Source of the DNA: Byssovorax sp.
Lineage (GTDB): Bacteria; Myxococcota_A; Polyangia; Polyangiales; Polyangiaceae
Assembly: GCA_025362495.1 (NCBI GenBank)
Contig: JANYGI010000084.1
Span: 86,503 to 150,502 of the forward strand
DNA: 64,000 nucleotides
Reading direction: 5' to 3'
The position numbers and the translations under genes were made by a program. A model generated the notes under the pieces. It searched no databases. It was not told the DNA's origin and saw nothing but the letters and a program-made list of their open reading frames with translations. The number at the start of each line of letters is the position of its first letter. The first letter of the stretch is position 1. Positions 8,056-17,211 of the stretch are shown here, one piece after another.

Positions 8056-9693
8056 TTACCCGCCGTGACCGGGCCCGAGGATCATCTTCATCTTGGCCTT
8101 GGCGTCGAACCCCTCGACGTGCGGCGGATGGTGACACCCGGAGACGCAGCTCTCCGGCTTCGGGCTGGTGATGAGAAGAGCCTTGTTCTTCGGATCCTTC
8201 ACGTGGAGCGATCCGGGCCCATGGCACTCTTCGCACTGCACGTTCTGGAGCTTGTCGTTGAATGTCACCGTCGAGCCGCCGGGCTTGCCGTAGCCGGTGA
8301 CATGGCAGCTCACGCAGTCGAGGTTGAACTCCTTGAAGTCCTTCTGAAGCGTGGGATATGCCGTCGCGTGGGCCGTCTTGTCCCACACCTTGCGGGCGTC
8401 GTCGTGGCACTCGGTGCAGCGCTCGACGCCGACGTAGCTCGGCTGTCCCGCCTCGGCGGGCTCGGGCTTGCGATCCTTGAAGGCATCCTTGTTGTAGTCG
8501 TTGACGCGCTTGTAATAGCTCACGAGGCCGTCCATCACGGCCTTGTCGCTGCCGAGGCCGTCGCGGATCTCGACGCTGCTGACGTGGAAGTAGCTCCCCT
8601 CCACCGGCGTCACCTCGGCCTCGAGCTTGGCCTTCTCGCCGCGGAGCTTCTCGAGATCGGCCTTGCGCGCGGCGACGTCCTCCGGCTTGACCGATTTATC
8701 GTTGGCCCACGAGTTGATGCGCGCTTCCAGATCGCGAATGCGCCCCGCGATCCCCAGCACCGCCTCGGCCCGGGAGACGCCGCCCGCGTCGGCGAACACC
8801 AGCGGAGCGCCCTCCTTGCGCGGCTGCACGAAGAGATCGATCACGCCCACCGTCTGGAGGTGATTGGCGGCCTCGACGACCAGCGTATTGCCCGCGAGCA
8901 CAGGAGCCTTGGCGAGATCGTTGCCGTCGCCGATCTCGATCGGCTTGCCCACCACGAGCACGTTGAGCTCGGGCACGTTGTCGGCGAGCCGGAGCGCCTC
9001 GCCCCGGGGCAGCGCGGCGAGGCCTATCAAGATCTCGGCGCCCTGCTTCTTCACCTCGGCGATACCGGCCTTCATCGCCGCGAGCGCCTCCGACGCGCGC
9101 ACGCCGTCGGGGTACGTCCCCTGGCGATCCTTCGGATCGGCGACGCCGACGACGCCGACCTTCAGGCCGCCGATCTCGCGCACGAACGTGCCTGTCGTCG
9201 AGCCCTTGCCGTCGACCACGTTGCCCGCGAGCAGCTTCGCCGCCGCGGCGTCACGGCAGCTATCGAGGGTGTCGGTCCCGCCCGCCCAGTCGTTCACGCC
9301 GGGCGCCCAGGCGGCGAGGCCCATCTGCTTGGCGGCGTGCGCCAGCGCCTCGGCCTTCCAGATGTCTTGCTTGGCGCTGTCGGGCTTGAGCTTCGGCTCC
9401 AGGAAGAGCATTGGCCCCGCGCCGAGGAACAGGGTGTTCTGCGCGGCGTCTTTCTGGCTCGTCAGGTACGAGGCGAGGTGCTGCACGCCGCCGAGCTGAT
9501 CCTTGCTGCACCCGCACGGCTCGAGCGCGCCGGCGATGGTGCTCGTCACGTAGAGCCGCAGCGTGGGCTTCGACGAGGCGGCGCCCGTCGTCCCGGTCGT
9601 CGCGGGCGGGGTGTGGCACCCTTCGCAGGCGGCGACGCCACCGGCAGCGAGGATCGCAAACGCGAGAGCAGTCCACGGAATGGCGCGACGCAT
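8056..9693 (-). CDS. Multihaem cytochrome c with 5'-nucleotidase-like N-terminal half
   Basis: 545 residues, exported. After a hydrophobic leader the protein has a region reminiscent of the UshA/5'-nucleotidase fold (about 45-300), including GALEPCGCSKDQLGG (CGC at 60-62), GVNDW and KVGVVGVADPK, although the metal ligands are only partly recognisable. A helical charged segment follows at about 300-365. The C-terminal part resembles cytochrome c554-type domains with CTECH (426), CVSCH (460), CEECH (487) and CVSGCHH (516; CxxxCH spacing). A fifth motif, CEGCH, sits at residues 23-27 right after the leader. The likely role is periplasmic electron transfer. A cytochrome maturation system should be encoded elsewhere. 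It converges with the AlkB-like gene. Confidence 0.8.
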   Translation of the reverse strand: MRRAIPWTALAFAILAAGGVAACEGCHTPPATTGTTGAASSKPTLRLYVTSTIAGALEPCGCSKDQLGGVQHLASYLTSQKDAAQNTLFLGAGPMLFLEPKLKPDSAKQDIWKAEALAHAAKQMGLAAWAPGVNDWAGGTDTLDSCRDAAAAKLLAGNVVDGKGSTTGTFVREIGGLKVGVVGVADPKDRQGTYPDGVRASEALAAMKAGIAEVKKQGAEILIGLAALPRGEALRLADNVPELNVLVVGKPIEIGDGNDLAKAPVLAGNTLVVEAANHLQTVGVIDLFVQPRKEGAPLVFADAGGVSRAEAVLGIAGRIRDLEARINSWANDKSVKPEDVAARKADLEKLRGEKAKLEAEVTPVEGSYFHVSSVEIRDGLGSDKAVMDGLVSYYKRVNDYNKDAFKDRKPEPAEAGQPSYVGVERCTECHDDARKVWDKTAHATAYPTLQKDFKEFNLDCVSCHVTGYGKPGGSTVTFNDKLQNVQCEECHGPGSLHVKDPKNKALLITSPKPESCVSGCHHPPHVEGFDAKAKMKMILGPGHGG

Positions 9694-9842
9694 AGGCCGC
9701 GGGTTCTAGCACACGTCGAGAGCCTGGTGCTTTTCGCCGATGCGGGCGCGCCGCCGGCGTTGTCGTCGTCGTCGCCGTACGTGCGTACGGCTCCTTCTCC
9801 GCCTTGGCGGCACACCCACCTCGACGAAAATCACCGACGGCT

Positions 9843-11339
9843 CTAGAAGCCCTTGGGGGCGAAGGGGAGGATCGTCTTCAGGTCCTGATCGTTGAATCGC
9901 AATTGCAGGCCGACGAAGTAGTCGCGTCGGTCTTTGTTCAGGATGTCGTCGACGCCGCCGAGCAGCCACAGCTTGCGGATGAACTCGTATGCGAGGGCGA
10001 TGCGCCAGCGCGGCGAGAGCTCTTCGCCGAAGCCGAAGAGGTCCTGTCGCAGCTCGAAGCGATCGTCGAGGAGGTGCAGATCGAGGCCGAGGCCGCCGGT
10101 CGACTCCTTGATGCCGAAGCGGCCGGTGAAGGGCCCGAAGCGCTTGGCGAACTGGAACGAGAAGCGGAACGAGTTGGTCGTCGTCGTGGTGATCGTGCGG
10201 TAGTGCGGCGGCAGGTTGGGGTTCGTCGTGTCGACGTCGGCCTGCTCGAAGCTCGTTTTACCGCGCGGATCGTTGACCAGCTCGATCAGGTAGTATTTAT
10301 CCTCCGAGGGCTGGAGGCGGAGCTCGACGTAGCTCTTGATGGTGTTGGCGAGGAAGTTGTAGTCGGTCCGCAGGCCGACGATCGTCTGCACGCGGCCGAT
10401 GCCACCGACGAGATCGCCGACGTCTTCCACGACGCCCTCGACCTCGTTGATCAGCGTCTCGTCCTTGGTCAGGCGGCCGATCGTGCCCTCGCCCTTGTCG
10501 AGGCGGGCCGCGACGGCGTCGGCGTGCGCGAGCGTGGACTCGAGGCTGGCGCTGGCGCGGTTCACCCGCTCCATCGTGCTCTTGATCTCGCCCGTCTTGC
10601 CGGGAGCACCAGGTGCGCCGGGTGCGCCAGGTGCGCCGTCGGCCCCCGTCGCCGTCATCTTGCGGATGTCGTCCGAGACCTGCTTCACGTTGTTGAGGAT
10701 CTCGGCGATCTGCGGCCGCGAGTCCCCCGTGATGCCGTTGACGTTGGCGATGACCGCGCGCACGCCGGCGCGGTTCTCCTTCACCGTCTCGTTGAGCTGC
10801 TCGGTCACGTCGGCCAGGTTCTTGAGGATCTGGGCGATCTGCTCCTGGCCCTTGTCGGTGCCGACGGTGTTCTTGAGCGTGCCCGTGACCGTCTTCACGT
10901 CCTTCAGGATGTCGGCGATCTGGCCCTGCAAGGACTGGATCGTCGGCTCTTCCATGAAGTGGGTGATCTCGCCCTCGTTGGGGATCCGCGGGCTCCCCTC
11001 GGTGCCGGGCGCGAGCACGATCAGCGACTCGCCGATGAGGCTCGTCGCGCGCTTGCCGATGGCCGCGTCGTCGAAGAGCACGAAGTCGGGCTTCATCTTG
11101 ATGTCGACGCGCGCCTTGCCGTTCTCGAGCGAGAGGCGATCGATCACGCCGACCTGGATGCCGGAGATCAGCACACGCGACCGCGGTGCGATGCCCGTGA
11201 CGTCGGGCAAGTACGCGTGGACGCGGTAGCCGTTCTCGGTGCCGGCGCCCGGCGCGACGAAGCGGTAACCGCCGTACGCGGCGCCCGCTAGCGCGAGCGT
11301 CATCAAGCCGACCTTCGCTGCCCTGGTGAAATCGGCCAT
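9843..11339 (-). CDS. MlaD/MCE-domain protein with collagen-like insert and barrel-like C-terminus
   Basis: 498 residues. One N-terminal membrane helix (about 8-26) anchors a single MCE domain at about 37-112 (YLPDVTGIAPRSRVLISGIQ, LIGESLIVLAPG). MCE proteins shuttle phospholipids between the membranes. A long helical region follows, interrupted near residues 231-250 by a Gly-X-Y segment with four GAP triplets. From about 330 to the end the sequence is rich in alternating aromatics and ends in Phe, resembling an outer-membrane barrel, an arrangement that could let one chain span the periplasm. No MlaE or MlaF gene is adjacent. MCE identity is clear; the barrel is an inference. Confidence 0.8.
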   Translation of the reverse strand: MADFTRAAKVGLMTLALAGAAYGGYRFVAPGAGTENGYRVHAYLPDVTGIAPRSRVLISGIQVGVIDRLSLENGKARVDIKMKPDFVLFDDAAIGKRATSLIGESLIVLAPGTEGSPRIPNEGEITHFMEEPTIQSLQGQIADILKDVKTVTGTLKNTVGTDKGQEQIAQILKNLADVTEQLNETVKENRAGVRAVIANVNGITGDSRPQIAEILNNVKQVSDDIRKMTATGADGAPGAPGAPGAPGKTGEIKSTMERVNRASASLESTLAHADAVAARLDKGEGTIGRLTKDETLINEVEGVVEDVGDLVGGIGRVQTIVGLRTDYNFLANTIKSYVELRLQPSEDKYYLIELVNDPRGKTSFEQADVDTTNPNLPPHYRTITTTTTNSFRFSFQFAKRFGPFTGRFGIKESTGGLGLDLHLLDDRFELRQDLFGFGEELSPRWRIALAYEFIRKLWLLGGVDDILNKDRRDYFVGLQLRFNDQDLKTILPFAPKGF

Positions 11340-11451
11340 GAGAAGAGGACCGAGACGGTAGCACGGCTCTCCGATTTACAGGACCCGCCATCGGCCCCCG
11401 CGCGATGCGAAAAGTCCGGGGCCGCGTTCCAGCCCCGAAACCAAGCCGATT

Positions 11452-13557
11452 TCAGCGTTTTGGAAGGGGCGATACGCGCGCGAGAGCGAGGCCACGCAGG
11501 GCCGCCTGGTTCGTCTCGTAGGGATCGATCTGCAGGTGGGCCTCGACCACGAGGCGGACCTTGAAGCGCGGAAAGAGGGGCAACACCTTCGCCGCCGAGT
11601 CGGGCAGGTACGTCGGGATCGGGCTCGTGCCGCCGCAGTGGAGCAGCGCGCGGAGGTGGATCCCTCCGAAGACGGTGCGCCGCTGGTAGTGCCGCTGCTC
11701 GGTGAGCACGCGCTCGGTCTGCGCGTCGAGGTAGCCCGGCGCGACGACGCGCTTGCCCTGGCTCCAGGCCTCGCGGATGCGAAGCGTCATCCCCTCGGCC
11801 ACGGCGGGCGCGGTGGCGAGGCCGGGGATCGCCAGGAACTGGCGCGCGACGTCGATCGACGCGCGGAGGTTCTCGTCGTTGCCCTGGAGCGGCGTCACCG
11901 TCGTCACCGTCGCGCGGAGCGTCTCGATCTCGTCGAACGGGAGCTGGAGCTCGCCAGCGACGAGCAACAGCGGCGGGATCAGCTTGCCGTCGTCGCGCAC
12001 CGCCGCGATCAGCGCCTCGTTGATCTCGATGGCGATCGACGGCGTCCCGCGCGCGAGGATCTCGAAGATTTCCCTTCGATCTTCGACCTCGGCGGGATCC
12101 TTCGCGAACGCCGGATCCTCGAGATCGGGATCGGGCGGGCGCTTCTCGAGGTCGAGCAGCAGCGGTCGCCAGCGCGGCGTCCGGCGGATGCGCGGCATGC
12201 TGTCGGCGTCGTGAAACACGAGCTGGACCGCGCCGTCGACCTCGATCCGCGGTGACGACGCGCGCGGCGAGGACGACGACGCTGACGACGGCGTCGCCGG
12301 CGACGGGGTGCTCACCCGCGACGACGCCGGCGCGGGCGGCGCGACCGGGAGCGGCACCGGAACGGCGCGAAGCGACGGCTCGGGGACGCGCGCGAACCAG
12401 GGCTCGGCCGCCGTGGAGGCCGCCGCCGCGCTCGCGGACGCGAAGAGCACGCCGCTCGTGTGGAGCGACGGTCCGCCTTGCGGCGAGGGCATCGGCGGCG
12501 GAGGCGCGGTGGTCGGCGGTGAGCCGAACAGCACGGGATCGGAGTGACGCGGCGGCGGTATCGGCGGCGGCAACACGGCCGACGGCGTCGACACCGGAGC
12601 GGTCGGCACCGTGATCCCCGACGGGTTGGCGCGGAACGGGAGCGCCGCCGCGACGGACACGTTCACGTGGGTCGCGCTCGGCGGAGGAGGCGGCGTCGGG
12701 GCTTCAGCTCGCGCTGAAAACGGGAGCCCGGGGAGCTTGAGATTCGCCATCGAGAGATCGAACGGCATCGTCAGCGCGGGCGGCCGCTGCGTCGGCATCG
12801 ACGCGTGCTCGTCGCCGTCGAGATCCTTCGCGTCGGCGCCGGCCACGACGCCGAGCTCGTCGAGCGGGCCCTCCACGTCGTCGAGCGGGCCCTCGATCTC
12901 GTCGCCCCGTGCGAGGTCGTCGACCGAGATCATCTGCAGGCGCCGCGGCGGAATGTCGGCCCACGTCGGCTCCTGGCCCGACTGCGCGAGGAGCACGAGG
13001 ACGGTGCCGGGCTCGTCGGCGCTGCGCAGCGGGATCGCCACGCGGAACGTGAGCGAGCAGATCGCCCGCGCGGTGTCGATCCACAGCGTGTCGGCCTCGA
13101 GCTCGAGGCGCTGCGGCGCGCCGAGGCGATCGAGGAACGCGAACGGCCGCACGCCCGGCAGCCGCGTCAGCAAGCGCGGGTGCTCGGCGTGGAGGTTCTC
13201 GAGCAGCAGCCGCTCGTCCGGGCGGATGGCGGCGAGCGGGCCGAGCTCCTCGTCGAAGGGCGCTTCAGCCTGGATTTCGAGCTTGGAATTGACGTCGCCC
13301 ACCACGACGTGCGCGACCGGCGCGCGCCCGGGCTGGCCGCCGCGCGGGAACCCCGGGCCGATGAGGACGATGCCCGCGCTCGCGCGCGACGCGACGCGAT
13401 CCTCGTCGTTGATCGGCTGCTGCTCGGGCGCGAGCGGCGACTCGCCGGGCTCGAGCGTGAAGGTCGCCTTGCAGATCACCGTGAGCGTGGTCGTGCCCGC
13501 GCTGGGTTGCCAGGCGACGGAAGCGACGGGGAGCGCGGAGAGCGAGACGACCTCCAT
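11452..13557 (-). CDS. DUF2169-containing protein, two halves joined by a Pro/Ser-rich linker
   Basis: 701 residues from the ATG at 13557. The N-terminal part (about 1-190) matches the DUF2169 pattern: TTLTVICKATFTLEPGE and later ARAICSLTFRVAIPLR. DUF2169 genes are often found near type VI secretion effector loci, but no T6SS gene is seen here. A low-complexity linker rich in Pro, Ser and Ala covers roughly 265-440. The C-terminal 260 residues form a second globular part with FGGIHLRALLHCGG and LVVEAHLQIDPYETN. TAGAGT ends 8 nt before the chosen ATG; a GTG at 13575 would lie upstream of that hexamer. Confidence 0.72.
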   Translation of the reverse strand: MEVVSLSALPVASVAWQPSAGTTTLTVICKATFTLEPGESPLAPEQQPINDEDRVASRASAGIVLIGPGFPRGGQPGRAPVAHVVVGDVNSKLEIQAEAPFDEELGPLAAIRPDERLLLENLHAEHPRLLTRLPGVRPFAFLDRLGAPQRLELEADTLWIDTARAICSLTFRVAIPLRSADEPGTVLVLLAQSGQEPTWADIPPRRLQMISVDDLARGDEIEGPLDDVEGPLDELGVVAGADAKDLDGDEHASMPTQRPPALTMPFDLSMANLKLPGLPFSARAEAPTPPPPPSATHVNVSVAAALPFRANPSGITVPTAPVSTPSAVLPPPIPPPRHSDPVLFGSPPTTAPPPPMPSPQGGPSLHTSGVLFASASAAAASTAAEPWFARVPEPSLRAVPVPLPVAPPAPASSRVSTPSPATPSSASSSSPRASSPRIEVDGAVQLVFHDADSMPRIRRTPRWRPLLLDLEKRPPDPDLEDPAFAKDPAEVEDRREIFEILARGTPSIAIEINEALIAAVRDDGKLIPPLLLVAGELQLPFDEIETLRATVTTVTPLQGNDENLRASIDVARQFLAIPGLATAPAVAEGMTLRIREAWSQGKRVVAPGYLDAQTERVLTEQRHYQRRTVFGGIHLRALLHCGGTSPIPTYLPDSAAKVLPLFPRFKVRLVVEAHLQIDPYETNQAALRGLALARVSPLPKR

Positions 13558-13565
13558 TGCACGGC

Positions 13566-13571
13566 ACTCTA
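13566..13571 (-). promoter_or_regulatory. -10 element of the DUF2169 gene
   Basis: TAGAGT on the minus strand, 8 nt before the ATG at 13557. It lies back to back with the -10 element at 13590-13595 inside a 44-nt divergent spacer. Confidence 0.4.
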
Positions 13572-13589
13572 TCACCGCGACGCTGCGTG

Positions 13590-13595
13590 TATCCT
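13590..13595 (+). promoter_or_regulatory. -10 element of the ATP-grasp lipoprotein gene
   Basis: TATCCT ending 6 nt before the ATG at 13602; no Shine-Dalgarno. Confidence 0.4.
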
Positions 13596-13601
13596 CGGAT
13601 C

Positions 13602-15593
13602 ATGCCTCGATCGCTCCCGGCTTCTTTCGCGCGCGCCGCCGCGTTCGCGCTCGCCGTCGCCTCCGCAGCGGCCTGCGGTGACGGTCTGCCGCGGGCGCTC
13701 GTGCCGGGCGGCGAGACGACCGCCGGCGACGTCGATTACGCGGGCAAGATCGACTCGCCCGCGGCGTGGACGGCGCTCGCGGCGCGCCCCGGCTCGGCGC
13801 ACCTCTCCCACACCGAGGTGGTCAAGGTGATCGTCGACAGACACACTTCGCGCATCTACTTCACGCAGACGCGCAAGTGGCCGCTGCACTTCGATTTCGC
13901 CGAGAAGTACCTCTCGTCGCTCAGTGATCCGGTGCCCGGGCTCGCGCTCTTCAACCAGCTCGAATACCACAGCGACGATCGCCGCTTCATCCTCGCCAAC
14001 ATCACTCATTACCTCGACGCCGACATCTGGTCACTCGAGCTCTTCGCCAACGACGAGCTCGGCCTCGATCCCACCGCGCAGATGTTCCACGACGTGCAGA
14101 AGCTGACGTTCTTCGGCGACCGTCTCCGCTATCGCCCCGTGTCGGAGAAGCACGAGCGCGATCTCGCCGCGGTGCGCGCCAGGATGCCAGTCGTCACCAG
14201 CGACGAGATCTTCGGCAAGCTGCGCTATCAACCGCTCGAGCTCGGCGAGTCGTACGGATACCTGCGCATCTTCTCGAAGGACCATCCGCCGGTGCCAGCC
14301 GCGCTGCGGCCCTACGATCTGGTGGTCCTGGGCGAGCTCCCCGAGGATTTACCGGTGGTGTCGGGGGTGATCTCGGATCAGCTCCAGGCGCCTCTCGGGC
14401 ACATCAACATCCTTTGCCACAACCGGGCGACACCCAACATGGCGCTCCGCGGGGCGACCGAGGATCCGGTGGTGACGGCGCTCCACGACAAGCTGGTTCA
14501 CCTCGTCGTCGAGGGGCAGTCGTACACGATCGAGCCGGCGACGATGGCCGACGCCGAGCGCTCGTGGGCCTCGAAGCGCCCCGCCGCGAGCTCGACGCCT
14601 CCGCGCGACGATCACGACGTGGGTATGCCGCTGCTGTCCGACAAGGCTGCTCTCGAGGTCTCGCTCGTGGGCGCCAAGGCCTCTCAGCTCGCCAAGGTGT
14701 CGCGGGTGCTCCCGGAGAGCGCCATTCCAAGGGCCTTTGGGCTGCCGTTTCATGCCTACGCGCGCTTCCTGGAGGCCAACGGCTTTGGCCCGAAGATCGC
14801 GGCGATGCTGGCCGATCCGGCCTTCCACAGCGATCCTGAGAAGCGCCGCAAGGACCTCGACGCGCTCCGGGCCGCGATGGAAGCGGGCGTGGTGCCCGAC
14901 GACGTGCTGCTCCCGCTGATGGCGCGGATCAAGGCCACGCTGCCCGCGGGGGCGCTGCGCTTCCGATCGAGCACCAACGCCGAGGATCTGGCGGGCTTCA
15001 ACGGAGCTGGCCTGTACCGATCGGCGAAGGTGAAGGATCCAACCGATCCCGAGCAGGTGCGCAAGGGCCTGCGCGACGTGTGGGCGAGCGTGTGGCTCTG
15101 GGGCGCGTTCGAAGAGCGGGAGTTCTACCGGATCGATCACGCGCGGGTGGGCATGGCGATCCTGGTCCAGGTGTCAATCGACAGCCAGGTGGCCAACGGG
15201 GTCGCGCTGACGGCGAACCCCTTCAATCAGGGGCAGCCCGCGTATTTCATCAACTCGCAGATCGGCGGCGGGAGCGTGACCGGCGCGCGCGGCGACGAGG
15301 TGCCGGAGCAGATACTCTATTACACCTTCGCTGACGCCCGCGGGATCGAGCGCCTCTCGAAGAGCTCGCGCATGAACGGCGCCGATCTGCTGAGGACGCG
15401 GGAGGTGCTGGAGCTGGTGGGCTATCTGGAGAAGATCCACGCGGTGTTCACGGGCGACATGTTCGGGATGAGCGGCGACGCCGTCGACGTGGAGTTCCTG
15501 GTCGAGGCGCCGACGCGCAAGGTGCTAATCGTCCAGGCGCGGCCCTACTCGCTCACGTGGTCGGGGGACCGACGGTGGAAGTACGCGCAGTGA
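13602..15593 (+). CDS. Lipoprotein with swivelling-like and PEP-synthase-type ATP-grasp domains
   Basis: 663 residues. A lipoprotein signal ends in SAAAC near residue 25. The middle contains a segment like the phosphohistidine swivelling domain of PEP-utilising enzymes (SDQLQAPLGHINILCHNRA, about 260-280). The C-terminal 300 residues match the pyruvate phosphate dikinase/PEP synthase ATP-binding domain: VGAKASQLAKV, RFRSSTNAEDLAGFNGAGLY and the terminal VEFLVEAP with VLIVQARPY. The usual PEP/pyruvate-binding barrel is absent. An ATP-grasp domain on a predicted lipoprotein is odd because ATP is scarce outside the cytoplasm. The start was set by the -10 hexamer and the leader; an upstream ATG at 13557 would run through the divergent promoter. 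Confidence 0.75.
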   Translation: MPRSLPASFARAAAFALAVASAAACGDGLPRALVPGGETTAGDVDYAGKIDSPAAWTALAARPGSAHLSHTEVVKVIVDRHTSRIYFTQTRKWPLHFDFAEKYLSSLSDPVPGLALFNQLEYHSDDRRFILANITHYLDADIWSLELFANDELGLDPTAQMFHDVQKLTFFGDRLRYRPVSEKHERDLAAVRARMPVVTSDEIFGKLRYQPLELGESYGYLRIFSKDHPPVPAALRPYDLVVLGELPEDLPVVSGVISDQLQAPLGHINILCHNRATPNMALRGATEDPVVTALHDKLVHLVVEGQSYTIEPATMADAERSWASKRPAASSTPPRDDHDVGMPLLSDKAALEVSLVGAKASQLAKVSRVLPESAIPRAFGLPFHAYARFLEANGFGPKIAAMLADPAFHSDPEKRRKDLDALRAAMEAGVVPDDVLLPLMARIKATLPAGALRFRSSTNAEDLAGFNGAGLYRSAKVKDPTDPEQVRKGLRDVWASVWLWGAFEEREFYRIDHARVGMAILVQVSIDSQVANGVALTANPFNQGQPAYFINSQIGGGSVTGARGDEVPEQILYYTFADARGIERLSKSSRMNGADLLRTREVLELVGYLEKIHAVFTGDMFGMSGDAVDVEFLVEAPTRKVLIVQARPYSLTWSGDRRWKYAQ

Positions 15594-15740
15594 CGGGAGC
15601 CGCGACCGAGGAGAGCGCGCCCACCACAAATACGGCCGCCACGGCCAACGCTTGATGCGTCCATGAAACCCGGACGCGAGCCGGTCGAACCCCTGCCGCG
15701 CCTTCGCCGCCGCCGGGAAAACCTGCTAGCTCTCTCGTCG

Positions 15741-17180
15741 ATGCGGCGTGCGGTAGCGGCCCTGATTCTCCTCGTGATCCCGGGCCTGACCGGCTGCGTC
15801 GGGTCAAGGCCGCTCGGTCCGGCCTCGCCGAACGGCGCGACTCCCGGCGTGAAGCAGCCGGCCATTTCCGCCGGCGCGGCGGCGTGGATCCCCGCGTATT
15901 CGCCGGCCCAGCTCGCGCTGCTGGCGCCCACCGAGCACGCGATCCAGACGCCGGCGACGCGCGTCGTCCCCGATCTCGAGCGCTTCTGGTACGCCAACAA
16001 CCGCAAGCTCGAGGAGCCCGAAGACGCCCTCAAGTTCACCCGGATGGTGGCGACGATCCTCAGCGATTCGCCTCGATTTTATGCGCTCGACGCCGTCGCG
16101 GGCGACGTCGAGAACGCGTCGATGCAGTACGGGCCAAAGGGGATCGAGCCCGACGGGTGGTCGGTCGCGCGACGCGGCGCGAACGGCGTGGGCGAGCTCG
16201 CGGTCGCGCCCGGCGCGGCCGAGGCGCGCGGGGATTTCGATCGGGGGCAAGCTCTCGCCGCGAAGGGGGATGCGGCCGGCGCGATCGCGGCTCTCCAGGC
16301 AGCCGCGTTGAAGAGCCCGAAGGCTCCGGTGATCGCGGCGGCGCTCGCGGCGGCCCTGGTGAAGGCCGGCAAGATCGACGACGCCGAGCGCGCGTACAGC
16401 GGCGCGATCGCGGCCGATCCCACGTTTGCGCCGCCGTACTTCGGGCTGGCCGAGCTGGCCGAGAAGCGCGGCGACGTCGCCGGGGCGAGGAAATCGCTGG
16501 CCGAAGGGCTCGCGTATCAGCCCGATTCGAAGAGCGCGCTCGCCCTGGCGAAGCGGCTCGGCGGGGGCGGCCTGCGGGTCGCGCCGTTCGCCATCTTCCT
16601 CGACGTCGACAGCGCCGGCGCGATCCACGTGGCCACGACCGAGGGCAACGCCGCGCAGATGTACGGCGGTTGCCGCGCGGTGATGCGCTACGAGCCCGAG
16701 GTCCGCGCGCAGATCTTCGAACAGCCCGCCGAGACGCCCTACTACCTGAGCGTCGTCGAAGAGGTGATCTGCCTCGAGGCCGCGCTCGGCGCCTACATGG
16801 TCGATCGCAAGGACGACGAAAGGCCCGACCCCGGCCTCGACGAGCTGGTGTCGCTCGCGCACGAAGAAGGCCTGTCGGGCTACGTGATGTTCGAGATCCT
16901 GGGGCAGCACCGGCCGGAAAGAGCGCGGATCGCTCCGCCGGACGTGCATCGAGCCATGGTCCGCTACGTCGAACGAGACCTGTTCGGGCAGAAGCCGGCG
17001 CCGGCCGGCGTTTACACCGTCCACCGCGACGAGACCGACGACGAGCAGGAGCTGGAAGAAGCGATCGAGACGAAGGTCCGCGAGGCCGCACGACGGGCCG
17101 GACGGGACATCGCTCGCGACGTGCAGCGGCAGGTCCGGCGAGGCGTCCACCCTCGCCCGCCCAGCGATGACGACGAGTGA
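15741..17180 (+). CDS. TPR lipoprotein of unknown function
   Basis: 479 residues. The leader MRRAVAALILLVIPGLTGC ends in a good lipobox. About 170-290 there are TPR-like helix pairs (FDRGQALAAKGDAAGAIAALQ, AKIDDAERAYSGAIAADP-like repeats). The part after 290 has no family I recognise (YGGCRAVMRYEPEVRAQIFE, then a charged C-terminus with REAARRAGRDIARDV). The upstream in-frame ATG at 15663 would place 26 polar residues before the signal peptide and is rejected. The end overlaps the next open frame, so the two genes may be transcribed together. A role in an envelope protein complex is possible. Confidence 0.7.
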   Translation: MRRAVAALILLVIPGLTGCVGSRPLGPASPNGATPGVKQPAISAGAAAWIPAYSPAQLALLAPTEHAIQTPATRVVPDLERFWYANNRKLEEPEDALKFTRMVATILSDSPRFYALDAVAGDVENASMQYGPKGIEPDGWSVARRGANGVGELAVAPGAAEARGDFDRGQALAAKGDAAGAIAALQAAALKSPKAPVIAAALAAALVKAGKIDDAERAYSGAIAADPTFAPPYFGLAELAEKRGDVAGARKSLAEGLAYQPDSKSALALAKRLGGGGLRVAPFAIFLDVDSAGAIHVATTEGNAAQMYGGCRAVMRYEPEVRAQIFEQPAETPYYLSVVEEVICLEAALGAYMVDRKDDERPDPGLDELVSLAHEEGLSGYVMFEILGQHRPERARIAPPDVHRAMVRYVERDLFGQKPAPAGVYTVHRDETDDEQELEEAIETKVREAARRAGRDIARDVQRQVRRGVHPRPPSDDDE

Positions 17181-17211
17181 CAGACAAGAAGCCGGGAGAT
17201 CGAGCTTGGTG

